A DNA stretch of 64,000 bases, taken from assembly GCA_903870275.1 (NCBI GenBank), contig CAIQCK010000061.1:1-64000 (forward strand). The letters run 5' to 3'. Positions 62,701 to 64,000 of the stretch are shown piece after piece. Each line of letters starts with the position of its first letter. The first letter of the stretch is position 1. A program made the translations under genes and the position numbers. Under the pieces are notes generated by a model, which ran no database searches, was not told the origin of the DNA, and was given only the letters and a program-made list of their open reading frames with translations. The DNA comes from an uncultured bacterium. Its GTDB lineage: Bacteria > Verrucomicrobiota > Verrucomicrobiia > CAIQCK01.

Positions 62701-64000
62701 TCGGCGCGCCCAACGTCCAGATTACAGGCGGCAGCGGCACGGGGGCCACCGCCGTCGCGGTGGTGGACCTGACGCCGGGCGACGCGCAATACGGCCAGGT
62801 GACCAACATCACCATTACCAGCCACGGCTACGGTTACCTGTCCAACGACACGCTGAACGTCCTGTTGGTCGGCGGCGGCGCGCTTCAGGCAGCGCAACTC
62901 GGCGCTTACGGTTTCGGCAGCAACGTTGGCGGCGCCCTGACCAAGGCTGGATTTGGCACCATGGCATTGATCGGCACCAACAACTACTCGGGCGGAACCA
63001 TCGTCAACGCCGGCGCGCTGCTGGTGTCGAGCAACTTGTTTACCGGCGCGGTGACGCTGGCCACGCCGGCCGCCTCCATCGGCTCGGCGACGATGGCGGT
63101 GGACCAGGTATTCGTGAATTGGGCAGCCAACCTTGTCGGCACCGGCGCGATCCCGGTGGTTGTGACTGCTTTCAGCACCACCAACAACCTTTCGTTCACC
63201 GCGCCCAATCTCGCGAACACCTTCCTGGGCGCGGCGGGCGGCGGCGCGGTTTACAGCGGCGTCGCAACGTGGGGCGACAACAACATGCGGTTGGGTGGCG
63301 GCTCCTCGATGCTGACCTACACCAACGTCATTGGTGGCAACACCAACCTCTTGATCGGCCCGATCGGTGGCGATGCGGTTGGCGGCGTTTTCCTGGGCAC
63401 GGTGACCAATACCTACAGCGGCTCGACGATCATCGGCGGCGGCGTCCTCAAGATGGGCAGTCTCAGCAACATCAACGGCAACACCATCACCCTTTACACC
63501 AATGGCAGCATCGGCTTTGCCCTGACCTACGGCTCGGTCGTCTTCAACAACGCCATCACGATGAATGGCGGCACGCTGGCCACCATCCCCGGCGGCGCCG
63601 CGCCCTACGTGAACGGCCCCATCACCATGAACGGGGACTTCCAGGACTTTGACGCCTCCGGTGGCCAGATGGTGGTGAACGGCTCGATCACCGGCCCGGG
63701 CGCCCTGAACAAGGTCGGTCTGGGCACGGTGCTCCTGACGGCCGCGAACAGCTACACCGGCGGCACGATCTTGAGCAACGGTGTGCTGAGCATCGGCAAC
63801 GAACAGAACATCGGCGGCATCGGTGCCATCCTGAGCTTCAGCGGCGGCGTGCTCCAGGTGCGCGACGTGGCGATGCAAAACCTCGACAACCTGACCGTCA
63901 ACTGGACCAACTTCGCGGGCGGTTTCGACATTGCGAACAACGGCAATGCGTTCCTCCTTACCAACAACATCACCGGCACAGGCATCACCGCCAAGCTTGG
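53712..64000 (+). CDS. Giant autotransporter-type beta-strand repeat (PATR) protein, 3' end beyond the window
   Basis: An open frame of 3429 codons continues past the window end. The start at 53712 gives a long leader: MKTNEPVMLNGASHAPK, basic residues, then hydrophobic CALMAALLLLVPAVARA. The rest is a repetitive beta-helix-like chain rich in Asn, Gly and Thr. Units such as TNTYSGGTILNGGELSVLS and GSNNYTGGTIVNGGILQIG match the autotransporter-associated beta-strand repeat (PATR). A second unit type, GSGYIGAPYVQITGGGG, recurs near 58080 and 58220 and again near 62690 and 62810. A third, AYGYYEMDGG / SYGYYRMTAG, is near 57480 and 62085. Such proteins are exported and exposed on the cell surface; here the C-terminal anchor (autotransporter barrel or PEP-CTERM) is not visible, so the secretion route is unknown. 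Confidence 0.9.
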   Translation, partial: MKTNEPVMLNGASHAPKPKTFARQSKNGFRFAGARCALMAALLLLVPAVARAQLTATNFFWTNISSDVWSNPGNWTNNQADLTGPVTGGSNNYIITFAPAGTFNSVNDLAGSFLLNQLIFGGSTVTLSGNQLEFTANSAGGLPQVFQNSSVSVVINNNLQLDNNTLFGGSGSGQVTLGGSVGGAGGLILNGGYTLAMTNVNTYAGQTIVTKGSLDLQNSGALGSSSSLVISNNSPAMVLLDGGITVSGVTLTNFMNQSIVGGLIATNGLNTWTGPIVLGADNARFAAANSSTLALSGVISAVNPNYGLTIRSDNGGTGVVLINGTANTYSNTTVLVGTLQIGANNALPTGGIVTLGNGSSQGFALFDLAGYNQQIAGLQDPGVNIPRTVTNTSGTLATLTISNLNNYTYAGAINGNLAVVKAGGGTEALTGSNNYTGGTIVNGGILQIGTSNSLGSGLNGILVNVTPGGALDLNGVNLNYAANSLTVTISGMGIGPTTGAVLNSGAGLANQGVKNLVLAGNAAIGQNGGGRFDIYGTFNGSNYTLTKVGNNEVAIQTAAANLPVLNIMGGDIALQNASGLAGATVTIYTNAFMRTYSVNTTLTNAFVMAGGYFQAGTVGDATTLLNLSGPITLAGALSNTFYLATNLIVSGTMSGPGSLEVLGLPSNSNVNSSVLFLQASNNYSGGTILLSNAVVQVQNAFALGSGSIVVSNVAQLQIAATNAVFNNALQLAGDGLPYNAGWNGALVNKASTGTNTWAGAITIGVNSSSDARIQGYGASNSVLIISGGVTSSNNYGLTVQFAVLFTNNAIRIGNGSLNINSGLPVFSTLGASNNQFGSITLGYSGMMIIGSANTWTNTPNLLIGSGGGGDIGELDLNGFSENFGQLYSQGTSYKQDILTNSSSTLVTVSFNQAASTAFSGQIGGAITLVKAGGGILSLNGTNTYSGGTILNGGELSVLSPTNLGFGFGKWTNLTFNGGILGVQAAATITNLNAFNVNWTNFNGGIDPINAATVFTITNAITGGTGAFMVGSVGSQGKVVLTASNAFTSGIVINGATLYVTNDYNMGAPGGLITLGAGALEITNSFTMARPLMITNAGVIVIDGAGSTDVISGVVSSGGYQNGGLTKSGAGTLVLNGGSSNILVVLTNGVNVSGGLLAISNVNINVGNSPATINGANGSNAMLLLGGSASIISVTQTALNIGTTGRGVLVIQNNALLTNKLLVGTSAGSVGAVYQQGGVVANMGASGINSYLGQSAGAYGYYEMDGGALTNAGYTRIGYSGYGILQQYGGRIYQVANNLDFGNIGTGVYYAAGGTLVSAVPLSIGGVASPGNAGRAEFTVAGNAYVTVSNVTYLGTQGTNLPTAAVATNILNLDGGVFETAQITPTNQWAAGILNFNGGTLRAGAGALNSVFLASNAVYVYAGGATIDAGTNNNVVISTILQAPVGNGVSNIVLSSSGSGYIGAPYVQITGGGGSNATAIAQIDSNIFSPTYGQVTNIVVTNPGQGYTGAPTVQLVGGGGSGASVGTVNTMALVSGGLTKTGFGGLSLLATNTYGGRTIVNAGSLIMGGTTFGIGTNTLTMNGPSTSIGTNGGIDQSLLAWLFTNRQAGGRLTAGSTFGAVVLSGVGTVSSNLNFVMNGLNNVFLGGVNAANASNIYNGFATWGDTSLRFGGGSGYLIYTNQIGGATNVIIGPVGGDPLSVVQLGILNVTNNFTGGITINSGTLKLATNSALGSPGGTSPLVVINPGGALDLAGWNLSGISQTVMISGMGIGPNMGAIYNSGASLVNAGVANVQLFGNAAIGYNNGGSGNRMDISGVLNGGGNTLIKVGTNVTWMASGGTITNLPLLVISNGSFGIQSFNTIAGGGSTVIQVWTGGTFAVYTTITLTNALQLWGGALQNNGPSPSGVTIWNGPIALDGAVNYFDLSGGNMFIGGNISGTGSIANINGSQTRSVWLQGTNTYSGNTYITNAIFQFIGLPSLPTNGGAINLASSGIVQFNFTNVQTGLNELNGTNSFGVVALAATNVNDNINLNLVPGGAASNVSLGALSQVAYNGVITPVNGLYKLGGGGGELVLTGTNNLSSAGILTTIGNVILNGYNSFGGGGTNATVVVQSNSTVSIANEAAVGGYGANLVFSGGVLQVRGIALTNFSKLAVNWTNTVAGNGAVTNLGFNGGLDINNNGNTFLITNNIIGVGITNKLGNGVLALSGSNNPTGGLVVNAGIVRELSSNALGVAGSPMVTVRSGAELQIAGGIVTAPVAVTINGGGMFSPFNAGNVTGGDGAFRNVSGVNTNNGAIILGSAARINADAGTLLVQAGNVTNGANLLTIGGYGNTLVSGTISGSAGLTKDGFGTLTLINTNTLTGGVILNNGLFVLDYTQSALSLGNMITNGNSLTLDGGEFLVLGQNAAGVTTQTFAGLIEGVPVGGFGNPQLVVSNGTSGRILVNVGAVTRAVGGDVVDLTLPANGFIVTTNLNSYAGILTNNGAVLTINGTDFVAVTNVLGNLVMTNFTGYSNVVAGDVINNNSGAVVRITSGSGNAITLNSLTTMIYSMSAINADASATIDFNGQRMLMVGTNGVILLAPGSMGLTLGTNSNDGFLSAGQTNSVGGELIFINNSANALTDNAPLTSNGTGTLSVTVNGSGVVNLYGSTNAFNALYVNSGTVNLQNVTFISGATNGGIGNSYNQRGGTVTLAAGSTNTFLGGNTIVDGGTLYVNGLLASSIIGTNAAFNTIVGNAAGSRATLVVGGNLTSSNLLVGNSAGAAGAVIQTGGVVRLTSRTSQVVLGLGQAAGSYGYYRMTAGTLYPAEALFPDNAGGANAVFDMYGGLVDGISYGGVGTYLGFTTGNSALNVYGGTYLGSMQFGYTPNSAALGTLNLFGSGVVSAPGNFTLMVSGTNGNASIVNLNGGTLVISKVIIGVPLTTNTAVINFNGGTLQANPGGIAANGPTFLQGLTAVVVYENGGTIDTYTNNITIAQSLIAPVGYGLTNILLANGGSGYIGAPNVQITGGSGTGATAVAVVDLTPGDAQYGQVTNITITSHGYGYLSNDTLNVLLVGGGALQAAQLGAYGFGSNVGGALTKAGFGTMALIGTNNYSGGTIVNAGALLVSSNLFTGAVTLATPAASIGSATMAVDQVFVNWAANLVGTGAIPVVVTAFSTTNNLSFTAPNLANTFLGAAGGGAVYSGVATWGDNNMRLGGGSSMLTYTNVIGGNTNLLIGPIGGDAVGGVFLGTVTNTYSGSTIIGGGVLKMGSLSNINGNTITLYTNGSIGFALTYGSVVFNNAITMNGGTLATIPGGAAPYVNGPITMNGDFQDFDASGGQMVVNGSITGPGALNKVGLGTVLLTAANSYTGGTILSNGVLSIGNEQNIGGIGAILSFSGGVLQVRDVAMQNLDNLTVNWTNFAGGFDIANNGNAFLLTNNITGTGITAKL

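Overview
The window is a high-GC chromosomal segment most consistent with Verrucomicrobiota, probably the Pedosphaera/Limisphaera side. The reasons are a secreted sulfatase, PQQ-type beta-propeller proteins, many Tat-led sugar enzymes, a PEP-CTERM protein, a class I lysyl-tRNA synthetase, a giant autotransporter-type beta-strand repeat gene, a REP-associated transposase and many short dispersed repeats. This placement is inference from gene content; no rRNA is present. LAYOUT. 1-8.6 kb: secreted polysaccharide degradation (GH50-like hydrolase, heparinase II/III-like protein) and a 1169-residue PQQ propeller with two inserted domains. 8.6-10.5 kb: a broken Tat leader, a Tat-led sugar isomerase and an IclR regulator. 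10.6-15.5 kb: two tandem GT-C-like membrane proteins and a ceramidase-family gene; a leftover copy of the ceramidase 3' end between the paralogues shows that the whole block duplicated. 15.5-19.2 kb: a CinA-like protein with a signal peptide, a sulfatase and an AraC regulator. 19.3-25.2 kb: sugar conversion genes (DegT-type aminotransferase, two Gfo/Idh/MocA oxidoreductases, a sugar isomerase, deoC), interrupted by a GxxExxY gene bounded by near-perfect 26-bp inverted repeats. 25.3-32.9 kb: the most unusual block. It holds a glycyl radical enzyme with a Tat-type leader, a truncated Tat-leader reading frame, a secreted nucleoside hydrolase-like protein, a multi-pass VIT-domain protein ending in a PEP-CTERM tail, and the matching radical-SAM activase, all on the plus strand. 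33-37.9 kb: a large secreted hydrolase-like protein, a methyltransferase, and a REP-associated tyrosine transposase with five REP hairpins, one of which supplies the methyltransferase ribosome binding site. 37.9-42.4 kb: housekeeping genes (class I LysRS, DusB, NhaD/CitMHS-like transporter). 42.6-49.2 kb: secreted proteins (M60-like peptidase, an unknown propeller-like protein, PQQ propeller, GH29 fucosidase). 49.3-53.3 kb: a nucleoside-salvage operon (membrane protein, purine nucleoside phosphorylase, cytidine deaminase, methyltransferase) and divergent sppA. 53.7-64 kb: the first 3429 codons of a giant repeat protein that runs off the window. FUNCTION. The secreted hydrolases, sulfatase, fucosidase and sugar isomerases fit breakdown of sulfated or fucosylated polysaccharide. 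DeoC, cytidine deaminase, purine phosphorylase and the nucleoside hydrolase-like protein add nucleoside catabolism. The glycyl radical enzyme implies that at least part of the metabolism is anaerobic. No tRNA, rRNA or CRISPR array was recognised.
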